64,000 bases of DNA, from assembly GCF_040548875.1 (NCBI RefSeq), contig NZ_JBEPSJ010000001.1, positions 124,001-188,000 of the forward strand, in the 5' to 3' direction. Each line of letters starts with the position of its first letter. The first letter of the stretch is position 1. Below are positions 27,269-35,760 of this stretch, one piece after another. Origin of the DNA: Conyzicola nivalis_A (GTDB lineage Bacteria > Actinomycetota > Actinomycetes > Actinomycetales > Microbacteriaceae). The notes under the pieces were generated by a model. The model had not been told where the DNA came from, ran no database searches, and saw nothing but the letters and a program-made list of their open reading frames with translations. The position numbers and the translations under genes were made by a program.

Positions 27269-28738
27269 ATGACGAAAGTGCGGTGGATCTTCGCCGGGCA
27301 GCTCGGCGAGCTCTTCGACGACGGCGGTCCGATGCTGCTCATCGAGGCGCGGTCGGTGCTCCGGCGCCGGCCGATCCATCGCGCCAAGGCACACCTGATC
27401 CTCTCCGCGATCCGTCATCGCGCCGCCGAGCTGGGAGACCGAGTCGAGTTCCACCAGGTCGACAGCTACTCCGAGGTGACACGGGGGCGAGACGACCTCG
27501 AGGTCATCGATCCGACGTCGTGGGCCGCCAGACGCGCGGTGCGCGCTCTGGGCGCGCGCATCCTGCCGAGCCGCGGCTTCGTCACCACCGAGGAGGAGTT
27601 CGCCGCGTGGGCGGCGGCCCGAGGCGACGGCAGGCTGCTGCTCGAGGACTTCTACCGCGACACGAGGATTCGCACCGGCCTGCTGATGGAGGGAGCCGCG
27701 CCGGTCGGCGGCCAGTGGAACTACGATCACGACAACCGGCGACCGCCGCCCAAGAACGCGTCCTCCCTCGGGCTGCCCGACCCGCGCTGGCCCGTCGAAG
27801 ACGACATCGACGCCGGGGTGCGGGCTGACCTCGACCGCTGGCAGGCAGCGGGCGACATCCGCCTCGTCGGCGACGACGGCCCCCGCCGCTTCGCGGTGAC
27901 CGGCACCGAGGCGGAGGCGGCGCTCGCCGACTTCGTCGAGACCCGTCTCGGCGACTTCGGCCCGTTCGAAGACGCCACACTCACCGGAGACTGGACGATG
28001 GCGCACTCCCTCCTCAGCGCGCCCATGAACCTCGGCCTGCTCGACCCCCGCCACGTCGTCGACACGGTCGCGGCCGAGTACGCGAACGGCAACGCGCCGC
28101 TGTCGAGCGTCGAGGGGTTCGTGAGACAGGTCGCGGGGTGGCGCGACTACGTCTGGCATCTCTACTGGCACCTCGGCGAGGGCTACCGCACCGGCCATAA
28201 CGCGCTCGGCGCGACCGTCGACCTGCCGCGCGAGTTCGTCGAGCTGGATGCCGCGGCGATCGAGGCCAACTGCCTGAGACACTCCGTCGGCGGACTCCGC
28301 GAGCACGGCTGGGCACACCACATCCAGCGGCTCATGGTCATCGGCAACTGGGCGCTGCAGCGCGGCTACGATCCGGTGCAGCTCAACGACTGGTTCACCG
28401 ACATGTTCGTCGACGGAACGCCCTGGGTGATGCCGGCCAACGTCATCGGCATGAGCCAGCACGCCGACGGCGGAATCGTGGCGACGAAGCCCTACGCCGC
28501 GGGAGGCGCCTACATCGACCGGATGACCGACTACTGCGGCGGGTGCCGCTTCAACCCGAAGGTGCGGCTCGGGCCCGACGCCTGCCCGTACACGGCGGGC
28601 TACTGGGCGTTCCTCGACCGCGCGGAGCCGGCCCTGCGGGGCAACCATCGCATGGCCCAGCCGCTCGCGGGCCTCCGCCGGCTCGCCGACCGGGAGGCGG
28701 TCGTGCAGCAGGAGAGGGAGCGCGACGGCTTCCACTAA
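27269..28738 (+). CDS. Iron-sulfur bacterial cryptochrome/(6-4) photolyase
   Basis: A 489-residue flavoprotein of the FeS-BCP family, expected to repair UV (6-4) photoproducts in light or act as a photoreceptor. The ATG at 27269 begins MTKVRWIFAGQLG. Four cysteines sit at 335, 423, 426 and 439. Their spacing (88, 3, 13) is the same as that of the four 4Fe-4S ligands I recall for Agrobacterium PhrB. The FAD-binding C-terminal half includes WNYDHDNRRPPP upstream and WVMPANVIGMSQHADGG. It is divergent from pncB. Confidence 0.9.
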   Translation: MTKVRWIFAGQLGELFDDGGPMLLIEARSVLRRRPIHRAKAHLILSAIRHRAAELGDRVEFHQVDSYSEVTRGRDDLEVIDPTSWAARRAVRALGARILPSRGFVTTEEEFAAWAAARGDGRLLLEDFYRDTRIRTGLLMEGAAPVGGQWNYDHDNRRPPPKNASSLGLPDPRWPVEDDIDAGVRADLDRWQAAGDIRLVGDDGPRRFAVTGTEAEAALADFVETRLGDFGPFEDATLTGDWTMAHSLLSAPMNLGLLDPRHVVDTVAAEYANGNAPLSSVEGFVRQVAGWRDYVWHLYWHLGEGYRTGHNALGATVDLPREFVELDAAAIEANCLRHSVGGLREHGWAHHIQRLMVIGNWALQRGYDPVQLNDWFTDMFVDGTPWVMPANVIGMSQHADGGIVATKPYAAGGAYIDRMTDYCGGCRFNPKVRLGPDACPYTAGYWAFLDRAEPALRGNHRMAQPLAGLRRLADREAVVQQERERDGFH

Positions 28739-28748
28739 ACTCGGAGGC

Positions 28749-29591
28749 GTGACGGATGCGCCGATTGGAGTCTTCGACAGCGGGGTCGGCGGCCTCACTG
28801 TCGCGCGGGCCATCATCGACCAGATGCCGCGCGAGTCGATCACCTACGTGGGCGACACCGCGCATTCCCCCTACGGGCCGAAGCCGATCGCCGATGTGCG
28901 CCGCTACGCGCTCGAGGTGATGGACGACCTCGTCGCCGAGGGCGTCAAGCTGCTCGTGATCGCCTGCAACACCGCCTCGTCGGCGATGCTGCGCGACGCC
29001 CGGGAGCGGTTCACCGGCGGCTACGGCATTCCCGTCGTGGAGGTCATCCAGCCCGCGGTGCGGGCCGCGGTGCGTCAGACGCGCAACAAACGCATCGGCG
29101 TGATCGGCACCGTCGGCACGGTGCAGTCGCTCGCCTACGAGGACGCCTTCGCCGCGGCATCCGACCTCAAGATCTTCGCCGAGGCGTGCCCGCGGTTCGT
29201 CGAGTTCGTGGAGTCCGGTGTCACCAGCGGCCCCGAGCTGTTCGAGGTGGCCGAGCAGTATCTGGCCCCGCTCAAGGCCGCGGACATCGACACGCTCGTG
29301 CTGGGCTGCACCCACTACCCACTGCTCGCCGCCGCCATCCAATACATCATGGGGGAGGACGTCACGCTCGTCTCGAGCGCCGAGGAGACGGCGTACGACG
29401 TGTACCGGATGCTCGTGAAGCACGGTCTCGAACGCACGTCCCTCGAGTCGCCGGCCTACACGTTCGAGGCGACCGGCGGAAGCCAGCAGCAGTTCCTGAG
29501 CCTCGCGTCCCGCTTCCTCGGCCCGGAGGTCACCCGCGTCGACCTCGTCGAGACCGGCACGATCCACCTGCCCAAGCTCGTTTTGCCCTAA
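28749..29591 (+). CDS. murI: Glutamate racemase
   Basis: Makes D-glutamate for peptidoglycan from L-glutamate, without cofactor, in the cytoplasm. The 280 residues have GVFDSGVGGLTV near the start and both catalytic cysteines, Cys73 in IACNTASS and Cys187 in LGCTHYPLL. The GTG start lies 10 bases after the photolyase gene. Together with rph and rdgB it forms a gene order seen in many actinobacteria. Confidence 0.95.
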   Translation: MTDAPIGVFDSGVGGLTVARAIIDQMPRESITYVGDTAHSPYGPKPIADVRRYALEVMDDLVAEGVKLLVIACNTASSAMLRDARERFTGGYGIPVVEVIQPAVRAAVRQTRNKRIGVIGTVGTVQSLAYEDAFAAASDLKIFAEACPRFVEFVESGVTSGPELFEVAEQYLAPLKAADIDTLVLGCTHYPLLAAAIQYIMGEDVTLVSSAEETAYDVYRMLVKHGLERTSLESPAYTFEATGGSQQQFLSLASRFLGPEVTRVDLVETGTIHLPKLVLP

Positions 29592-29617
29592 GCCCCGCTA
29601 CCGAAAGCAGACACCCC

Positions 29618-30343
29618 ATGACCCGTTCCGACGGCCGCACCGCAACCGATCTCCGCCCCGTCACTATCGAACGCGGGTGGAGCACGCAGGCCGAGGGCTC
29701 GGCGCTGATCTCCTTCGGCAACACCAAGGTGCTGTGCACGGCGTCGTTCACCAACGGGGTTCCGCGCTGGCTGAAGGGCAAGGGCACCGGCTGGGTCACG
29801 GCGGAGTACTCGATGCTTCCCCGTTCGACGAACGACCGCATGGACCGCGAGAGCGTCAAGGGCAAGATCGGCGGCCGCACCCACGAGATCTCCCGCCTGA
29901 TCGGCCGCAGCCTGCGCGCTGTCGTCGACATGAAGGCGCTCGGTGAGAACACCATCGTGATCGACTGCGACGTGCTGCAGGCCGACGGCGGAACGCGCAC
30001 CGCAGCGATCACCGGCGCCTACGTGGCGCTCGCCGACTCGCTCGAGTGGGGCCGTGACAAGGGCTTCATCGGCAAGAACTCCAAGCCGCTCATCGACAGC
30101 GTCGCCGCGGTCTCCGTGGGCATCGTGAAGGGCGAGCCGCTGCTCGACCTCGCCTACGTCGAAGACGTCAAAGCCGAGACCGACATGAACGTGGTCGTCA
30201 CCGGCCGCGGGCTCTTCGTCGAGGTGCAGGGCACCGCGGAGGGAGCACCCTTCGACCGCGACGAGCTCAACGCGCTGCTCGACCTCGCCCTCGGCGGAAC
30301 CGCCGACCTGACCGCGATGCAGGTCGCGTCGCTCGCGTCATGA
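29618..30343 (+). CDS. rph: Ribonuclease PH
   Basis: A 3'-5' phosphorolytic exoribonuclease that trims tRNA 3' ends. The 241 residues start MTRSDGRTATDLRPV. They contain the GSALISFGNTKVLCTA segment, the RSTNDRMDRESVKGK segment and VIDCDVLQADGGTRTAAITGAY, which is the phosphate- and metal-binding region. Its stop overlaps the rdgB start (ATGA). Confidence 0.95.
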   Translation: MTRSDGRTATDLRPVTIERGWSTQAEGSALISFGNTKVLCTASFTNGVPRWLKGKGTGWVTAEYSMLPRSTNDRMDRESVKGKIGGRTHEISRLIGRSLRAVVDMKALGENTIVIDCDVLQADGGTRTAAITGAYVALADSLEWGRDKGFIGKNSKPLIDSVAAVSVGIVKGEPLLDLAYVEDVKAETDMNVVVTGRGLFVEVQGTAEGAPFDRDELNALLDLALGGTADLTAMQVASLAS

Positions 30344-30924
30344 GCCCCGTGCAGCTGGTTCTCGCCACCCACAACGCGCACAAGGTCGTCGAGCTCCGGC
30401 GCATCCTGGGCGACAAGCTCGACGGTATCGATCTCATCGGCTACGACGGTCCGGAGCCGGTGGAAGACGGGGACACCTTCGGGGCAAACGCGCTGATCAA
30501 GGCGCGGGCCGCCGCGAAGCACACGGGTCTCGCCGCGATCGCCGACGACTCCGGCATCTCGGTCGACGCGCTGGGCGGCGCCCCCGGCATCCACTCCGCC
30601 CGTTACGCGGGCAACCGCGACGACCGTGAGAACCTCGAGCTGCTGCTCGCGAACCTCGCGGGCATCACCGATCGTTCGGCGCAGTTCGACTGCGCGGCGG
30701 CCTTCGTCGTCGGCGACTTCGAGCACGTCGAGGACGGGGTCTGGCCTGGCTCAGTGCTGCTCGAGCCGGCGGGCGTCGGCGGTTTCGGCTACGACCCGGT
30801 GTTCCGTCCCGAGGGTCTCGAGGTGAGCGCAGCGCAGCTGACCGCCGACGAGAAGAACGCGATCAGCCACCGCGCTCGCGCGTTCGGGCAGATCATGCCC
30901 GTGGTGCGGCAGCGGCTGCTCTAG
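30340..30924 (+). CDS. rdgB: Non-canonical purine NTP pyrophosphatase (RdgB/HAM1)
   Basis: Hydrolyses dITP, ITP and XTP to monophosphates and keeps deaminated purines out of nucleic acids. The 194 residues have the family start LATHNAHKVVEL, the catalytic and metal region AIADDSGISVDALGGAPG and the FGYDPVF motif. It is translationally coupled to rph. Its stop codon shares CTAG with the stop of the convergent membrane-protein gene. Confidence 0.95.
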   Translation: MSPVQLVLATHNAHKVVELRRILGDKLDGIDLIGYDGPEPVEDGDTFGANALIKARAAAKHTGLAAIADDSGISVDALGGAPGIHSARYAGNRDDRENLELLLANLAGITDRSAQFDCAAAFVVGDFEHVEDGVWPGSVLLEPAGVGGFGYDPVFRPEGLEVSAAQLTADEKNAISHRARAFGQIMPVVRQRLL

Positions 30925-32732
30925 TAGTCGACGCCCGGCGTCTGGCCGAGCACAAACGAAGCGGTCCCACCCTCGCACCAGTCGGGCAGGCTCGCCTCGA
31001 GGTCCGCGTCATCGGTGTACACCGTCAGCGTCGACGACGGGTCGCGGAGGACCTGGCACAGATCGTTGGTGGAATCTGGGCGGTGGGCGTTGAACTGCCG
31101 AAAGGCGGAGTAGTCGCTGAAGGAGAACCGGCGGAGAGTCTCGTCGCCCTCGAGATGACCACCGAAGGCGTCGATCACCCAATAGTTGATCATCGCCTCG
31201 TCGGGCGAGTTCGAATGCCAGAGCAGAGCCAGCTCTTCGCGCTGCGACAACTTCAAAATCGTTTCGACGGCCTCATCGCCGGTGTTCCACACGTAGCCGC
31301 CGAGCATGCGGTCGATCGGTTGTCGCGTCTCGTATCCGATCGGTGTGGGGATGGGCGCGAGCGCGGCAATCGTTATCGCGATGGTGCTCGCGGCAACGAC
31401 GGTCGACGCCGCGAACGCCGGCCGCCGGATCGCCGAGAGGAGGCCGATCGCTAGGGAGAGCACGATGGGCAGGAGCACGACGGTCGACAGCCACGCGAAC
31501 TTCACGGGGTAGTAGGAGGTCCAGGGATTGAAGTGGTCCCGCGAGATAAACAGGAGTAGACCCACGCCTGCGTAGCATCCCAGCACTACCGCGACGAATC
31601 CGGCGAAGACCGGCAGGGAGGTCCGAGTGCGGAGCAGTGCGACGATCAGGACACCGCCGGCCGCGATGGGGGCGACGAGAAGCCAGGTCGGCGGGTACCC
31701 CATACCTCCCGCGTCGAACGAGGTGGCCTGCGCGGCGAAGGCGGGAAGTGTGAGCCTGGAAAGCACTATCGAGAAAACAGCCACGATGCCGAGCGGAACC
31801 GCATAATCGCGCGCCGGAAGTCGAAGCAGCCTGCGGCGGTCGCGGATAACGATGACGATCCCTAGAAAGGCCGGGATCAACAAAGCGGGCGTCCAGATCA
31901 AGAGCAGCAAGGTCGCGGCGGCGAGAAGAGACACGATCGAGACAAACGGCGATCGCTCCGCACCCAGATATAGCAGCCAGCAAGTCATGAGTATGGGGAT
32001 GGCGAACGGCACGTTGAAGAACCCGAAATCAATTGGCAGTCCGCTGACGAGCCACGTGAGGGGGAGAAGGGAACCCGCGGCACTCGCGATTGCGACGATC
32101 CGTGGTCTGGTTGGCGGCGCACATGATGCCACAACGGCGCCCACGGCGACGCAGGCGGCGGCGATGACGAGGGTCCAAGCCCACCCGAATACGGCAATGT
32201 CGCTGCGCAGGAGATCATCGGCGGGCGTCACGAGACGTTCGATCGAGAGCGGAAGGGCGAGGATCCCCACGGGAAGTGGAACCGGGTTCTCCGCACCGCC
32301 CAGGAGAATTCCGTGGTCGGCGACGATCCTGCGTGCGTACAGGAGGTTGTTGGTCGTGTCGCCCTCCATGCTCCAGCTCAGCTTGGCGGCTCCCGGGAGG
32401 ATGTGAGCGACCAGCCTGGAAGAAATCCAGACGATGGCTCCGAGCAGCGACGGCAACCACTGGGCGAGAGCCGCGGCCGAGGGGCGTTGCAGCGGGCGCG
32501 TGCTACGAACGAGTATGAAGACACCCGATGCCGTCGCGACGAACAGGACTGCGATCACGGCCAGGCCCACGGTAAAGCCGAGGAGCGGAGTCACTCCGAG
32601 TGTCAGGACCGACAGCAAGACGACCGATGTGCTGACCGCCGGCACTGCCAGAAACCGGCCCCAACGCGGGCCGACAACTGCCACCCAGACCGCCACACAG
32701 ACGATCGCCAAAACGAGGATAAGTACACTCAC
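30921..32732 (-). CDS. Large multi-span membrane protein, possible GT-C-type glycosyltransferase
   Basis: A 603-residue protein with about thirteen hydrophobic segments and a C-terminal non-membrane region of about 130 residues. A loop after the third or fourth segment holds WSMEGDTTNNLLYARRIV, and the acidic residue there is in a place where GT-C enzymes keep a catalytic Asp. The size and layout fit lipid-linked sugar transferases or polymerases of the envelope, but no family signature was recognised. GC content is lower than in the neighbours, which may mean later acquisition. Convergent with rdgB. Confidence 0.65.
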   Translation of the reverse strand: MSVLILVLAIVCVAVWVAVVGPRWGRFLAVPAVSTSVVLLSVLTLGVTPLLGFTVGLAVIAVLFVATASGVFILVRSTRPLQRPSAAALAQWLPSLLGAIVWISSRLVAHILPGAAKLSWSMEGDTTNNLLYARRIVADHGILLGGAENPVPLPVGILALPLSIERLVTPADDLLRSDIAVFGWAWTLVIAAACVAVGAVVASCAPPTRPRIVAIASAAGSLLPLTWLVSGLPIDFGFFNVPFAIPILMTCWLLYLGAERSPFVSIVSLLAAATLLLLIWTPALLIPAFLGIVIVIRDRRRLLRLPARDYAVPLGIVAVFSIVLSRLTLPAFAAQATSFDAGGMGYPPTWLLVAPIAAGGVLIVALLRTRTSLPVFAGFVAVVLGCYAGVGLLLFISRDHFNPWTSYYPVKFAWLSTVVLLPIVLSLAIGLLSAIRRPAFAASTVVAASTIAITIAALAPIPTPIGYETRQPIDRMLGGYVWNTGDEAVETILKLSQREELALLWHSNSPDEAMINYWVIDAFGGHLEGDETLRRFSFSDYSAFRQFNAHRPDSTNDLCQVLRDPSSTLTVYTDDADLEASLPDWCEGGTASFVLGQTPGVDY

Positions 32733-32767
32733 CGGTGAAGACTAGTGGCGCGCGCTTTGTGTCTCAT

Positions 32768-32784
32768 CGCCCCAGTTAGGGGCG
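32768..32784. promoter_or_regulatory. GC inverted repeat, possible metal-responsive operator (distal)
   Basis: CGCCCC-AGTTA-GGGCG-type repeat with perfect 6-base arms (CGCCCC / GGGGCG) in the gap between the membrane-protein gene and the cation-efflux gene. The core CCCC-AGT-GGGG is shared with a second repeat 63 bases downstream. The pattern resembles CsoR/RcnR-type metal sensor operators, but no such regulator gene is in the window. Confidence 0.45.
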
Positions 32785-32830
32785 GTTGTCATCGGCCTAG
32801 CGATAACGCCGATCATTCCTATCAGGAGCG

Positions 32831-32847
32831 CACCCCTAGTAGGGGTG
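32831..32847. promoter_or_regulatory. GC inverted repeat, possible metal-responsive operator (proximal)
   Basis: Perfect 7-base arms CACCCCT / AGGGGTG around AGT, ending 24 bases before the likely GTG start of the cation-efflux gene. It has the same CCCC-AGT-GGGG core as the distal repeat, six helical turns away. It overlaps an alternative GTG at 32845, which argues for the downstream start. Confidence 0.5.
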
Positions 32848-32871
32848 GCAGGGCGCCCTTACTCTTGGATC

Positions 32872-33801
32872 GTGACGAGAGACGACCACGCCGGGCACGG
32901 CCACGACCACGCGGCGGGGGTGACCAACCGCACGCGGCTGGTTGTCGCCATCTGCATCGTCGCGGTCTTCCTCGTGGTCGAGGTCGTCGGCGCCGTGGTC
33001 TCCGGATCGCTCGCCCTGTTCGCAGACGCCGGGCACATGGCATCCGATCTTCTCGGCCTCGTCGTCGCGCTGATCGCGATCCTCATCGCGGCCCGCCCCG
33101 CCACCGACCGGCAGACCTACGGCTACCAGCGGGCCGAGGTCTTCGGCGCGCTGATCAACGGCCTCCTGCTCGCCGGCGTCGCCGTGTTCGTCGCCGTCGA
33201 AGGGGTGAGCCGCCTCGTCGACCCCGACGAAGCGCACGTGCTCAGCACGCCGATGCTCGTCGTCGCGGTCGTGGGGCTCGGCGCCAACGTGGCCTCCCTG
33301 CTGGTGTTGCGCGGCGGAACCGACTCGATCGGCATGCGGGGTGCCTACCTCGAGGTGCTCGGCGACATGATCGGCTCCATCACGGCGATCGTCGCCGCCG
33401 TCGTCATCCTCCTCACCGGGTTCGCCCAGGCCGACGCGATCGCGTCGCTCGTGATCGCCGGCCTGATCGTGCCGCGCGCCCTCTCGCTGCTGCGCGACGT
33501 CTTCCACGTGCTGAGCCAGGCCGTGCCGAAGAACATGGACGTCGAGACCATCCGCGAGCACATCCTCGGCACACCCGGCGTCGTCGACGTGCACGACGTG
33601 CACGTCTGGGCGATCACGTCGGGCGCGCCGGTGTTCTCGGCCCACGTGGTGGTCACCAAGGAGCTCTTCGCGAGCGGAGGCACCGGCGCTCTGCTCGACG
33701 AGCTCGGCGGCTGCCTCTCCGGGCATTTCGACGTGGAGCACTCGACGTTCCAGCTCGAACCCACCGAGCACGCCGAGCACGAGCAACAGCACCACCGCTG
33801 A
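32872..33801 (+). CDS. Cation diffusion facilitator efflux transporter
   Basis: Proton-driven exporter of divalent metal (zinc type by similarity to CzcD/ZitB), 309 residues from the GTG at 32872. It has a His-rich N terminus (DDHAGHGHDHAAG), six membrane segments, the HxxxD metal site in TM2 (ADAGHMASD) and a C-terminal cytoplasmic domain with VHDVHVWAI. In TM5 the usual His of the metal site is Glu (YLEVLGD). It precedes the manganese genes by only 36 bases, so it may belong to metal homeostasis with them, but its own promoter carries different repeats. Confidence 0.88.
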   Translation: MTRDDHAGHGHDHAAGVTNRTRLVVAICIVAVFLVVEVVGAVVSGSLALFADAGHMASDLLGLVVALIAILIAARPATDRQTYGYQRAEVFGALINGLLLAGVAVFVAVEGVSRLVDPDEAHVLSTPMLVVAVVGLGANVASLLVLRGGTDSIGMRGAYLEVLGDMIGSITAIVAAVVILLTGFAQADAIASLVIAGLIVPRALSLLRDVFHVLSQAVPKNMDVETIREHILGTPGVVDVHDVHVWAITSGAPVFSAHVVVTKELFASGGTGALLDELGGCLSGHFDVEHSTFQLEPTEHAEHEQQHHR

Positions 33802-33803
33802 CT

Positions 33804-33819
33804 TTTCGGCTCACCGAAA
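33804..33819. promoter_or_regulatory. Candidate MntR box 1
   Basis: TTTCGG-CTCA-CCGAAA, an inverted repeat with 6-base perfect arms directly after the efflux gene stop and 27 bases (centre to centre) upstream of a perfect copy. Both precede the manganese importer gene whose partner encodes a DtxR/MntR-type repressor. Probable repressor site. Confidence 0.6.
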
Positions 33820-33830
33820 TTCGGATAGGG

Positions 33831-33846
33831 TTTCGGCATGCCGAAA
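33831..33846. promoter_or_regulatory. Candidate MntR box 2, overlapping the mntH start codon
   Basis: A perfect 16-base palindrome, TTTCGGCATGCCGAAA. The ATG of mntH (33838-33840) lies in its centre, so bound repressor would cover the start codon and the mRNA leader must be very short or absent. Probable MntR operator. Confidence 0.7.
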
Positions 33847-35079
33847 TCTCGCGTCCGCTCCGAGCGCTCGTCGTCCCGCACCACTCTTATGTTGCTCGGC
33901 CCGGCGTTCGTCGCCGCCATCGCCTACGTCGACCCGGGCAATGTCGCTGCGAACCTCACGGCGGGCGCCCGGTACGGGTATCTGCTGCTGTGGGTGCTGA
34001 TTCTCGCGAACCTCATCGCGGTGATCGTGCAGTACCAGTCGGCGAAGGTGGGTCTCGTCACCGGCCGCAGCCTCGCAGAGCTGCTGGGGGAGCGGCTGCC
34101 GACCGCCCCGCGGCGGCTCTACTGGGGGCAGGCAGAGCTCGTCGCCGCGGCGACCGACATCGCCGAGGTCATCGGCGGCGCCATCGCGCTCAACCTGCTG
34201 TTCGGCGTGCCCCTGCTGCTCGGCGGGGTGATCGTCGGAGTCGCCTCGATGGTCTTGCTCGCCGTGCAGTCGCGTCGTGGACAGCGGCCGTTCGAGATCG
34301 TCATCGTCACCCTGCTCGGTGTCATCGTCGTCGGCTTCGTCTCCGGGCTGTTCGTGAGCGACCTCGACCCCGCCGCGATGCTGGCCGGAGTGGTGCCGCG
34401 GTTCGAGGGCGCCGACTCGGTGTTGCTCGCGTCGAGCATGCTCGGCGCCACCGTGATGCCGCACGTGATCTACCTGCACTCCGCACTCGCCCGCGACAGG
34501 CACGGAGTGACGGACGACCCCGGTCGCATCCGTATGCTGCTCAAGGCCACCCGCTGGGACGTCGGCGCCGCGCTCATCGTCGCAGGAGCCATCAACATCT
34601 CGATGCTGCTGCTCGCCGCATCGAGCCTGCGCGGAGTCGAGGGGACCGACTCGATCGAGGGGGCGCACGCCGCCATCGTCGCGAACCTCGGCCCTGCGAT
34701 CGGCGTGATCTTCGCCATCGGCCTGCTCGCCTCCGGGCTCGCCTCGACGAGCGTCGGCACCTACGCCGGCGCCTCCATCATGGGCGGCCTGCTCAAGGTG
34801 CGCATCCCGCTGCTCGCTCGGCGTGTGGTCACCATGATCCCCGCACTGGTCGTGCTCGGCATCGGCTTCGACCCGACGCAGGCACTCGTGCTCAGCCAGG
34901 TGGTGCTGAGCTTCGGCATCCCCTTCGCTCTCATCCCGCTGGTGCGGTTCGCCAGCTCGAAGACGCTGATGGGCGAGTTCGCGAACCTCCCCTGGCTGCG
35001 CTGGGTGAGCTGGATCGCCACCGCCGCGATCGTCGCCATCAACGTCGTGCTCATCGTGCTCGTGATCGCGGGGATCTGA
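33838..35079 (+). CDS. mntH: Nramp-family manganese/divalent metal importer
   Basis: Proton-coupled importer of Mn2+ (and related ions), 413 residues with eleven predicted membrane segments. The diagnostic DPGN metal-site motif is in YVDPGNVAANLTAG (TM1) and the MPH motif is in GATVMPHVIYLHSA (TM6). The start codon is embedded in a palindromic operator, and the stop overlaps mntR, so the repressor is made from the same mRNA. No ribosome site precedes the ATG, suggesting leaderless translation. Confidence 0.93.
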   Translation: MPKSRVRSERSSSRTTLMLLGPAFVAAIAYVDPGNVAANLTAGARYGYLLLWVLILANLIAVIVQYQSAKVGLVTGRSLAELLGERLPTAPRRLYWGQAELVAAATDIAEVIGGAIALNLLFGVPLLLGGVIVGVASMVLLAVQSRRGQRPFEIVIVTLLGVIVVGFVSGLFVSDLDPAAMLAGVVPRFEGADSVLLASSMLGATVMPHVIYLHSALARDRHGVTDDPGRIRMLLKATRWDVGAALIVAGAINISMLLLAASSLRGVEGTDSIEGAHAAIVANLGPAIGVIFAIGLLASGLASTSVGTYAGASIMGGLLKVRIPLLARRVVTMIPALVVLGIGFDPTQALVLSQVVLSFGIPFALIPLVRFASSKTLMGEFANLPWLRWVSWIATAAIVAINVVLIVLVIAGI

Positions 35080-35753
35080 TGCCGGCCTATCCGATCGCCG
35101 TCGAAGACTATGTGAAGGTCGTCTACGCCCACACCGAATGGCAGCCCGAGCCGATCACCACGTCGGTGCTCGCGGGTCGGCTGGGGCTGGCCGCGTCATC
35201 CGTCACCGAGATGGTGAAGAAGCTCGGCGCCCAGGGACTCGTCGACCACGTGCCATACGGGGCGGTGACGCTGACGGCGGATGGCACGGCCCTGGCCCTG
35301 CGGATGCTGCGACGACACCGGCTCATCGAGACGTGGCTGGTCCGGCACTTCGACTACGCCTGGGACGAGGTGCACGACGAGGCGGAGGTGCTCGAGCACG
35401 CGCTCAGCGACCGGCTGCTCGACAAGATCGACGACGAGCTGGGACGCCCGACGCGCGACCCGCACGGTGACCCGATCCCGAGCCGAGACGGCGTCGTCGA
35501 CCAGCCGGCCGCCGTGCTGCTGCGCCTTGCGGCGGCAGGGGAGACCGTGTTCGTCGCCCGCATCAGCGACCGGGACCCGTTGCTGCTGCGCCGCCTCGAG
35601 GCGGAGGGTTTCACCATCGACTGTTCGCTCACCGTGGCGTCCGCCGAACCGTTCGCCGTCGCCCTCGGAGAACGGGAGGGCACTCTCGACCTGTCTCCCG
35701 ACGCCCTGGACTCGATCTGGGTGAGCCGTGAGCGGCCCGGCCGCGTAAAGTAG
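35079..35753 (+). CDS. mntR: DtxR/MntR-family metal-dependent repressor
   Basis: A 224-residue regulator. It has an N-terminal winged helix (VEDYVKVVYAH, then LAGRLGLAASSVTEMVKKLGAQGLV), a dimerisation and metal-binding domain with RRHRLIETWL and DEVHDEAEVLEHALSDRLLDKID, and a C-terminal SH3-like domain. It starts inside the mntH stop (ATGA). It probably binds the two palindromes before mntH in the presence of Mn2+ and so controls its own synthesis. Iron sensing (IdeR type) is less likely given the neighbour. Confidence 0.9.
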   Translation: MPAYPIAVEDYVKVVYAHTEWQPEPITTSVLAGRLGLAASSVTEMVKKLGAQGLVDHVPYGAVTLTADGTALALRMLRRHRLIETWLVRHFDYAWDEVHDEAEVLEHALSDRLLDKIDDELGRPTRDPHGDPIPSRDGVVDQPAAVLLRLAAAGETVFVARISDRDPLLLRRLEAEGFTIDCSLTVASAEPFAVALGEREGTLDLSPDALDSIWVSRERPGRVK

Positions 35754-35760
35754 CAGCGCT

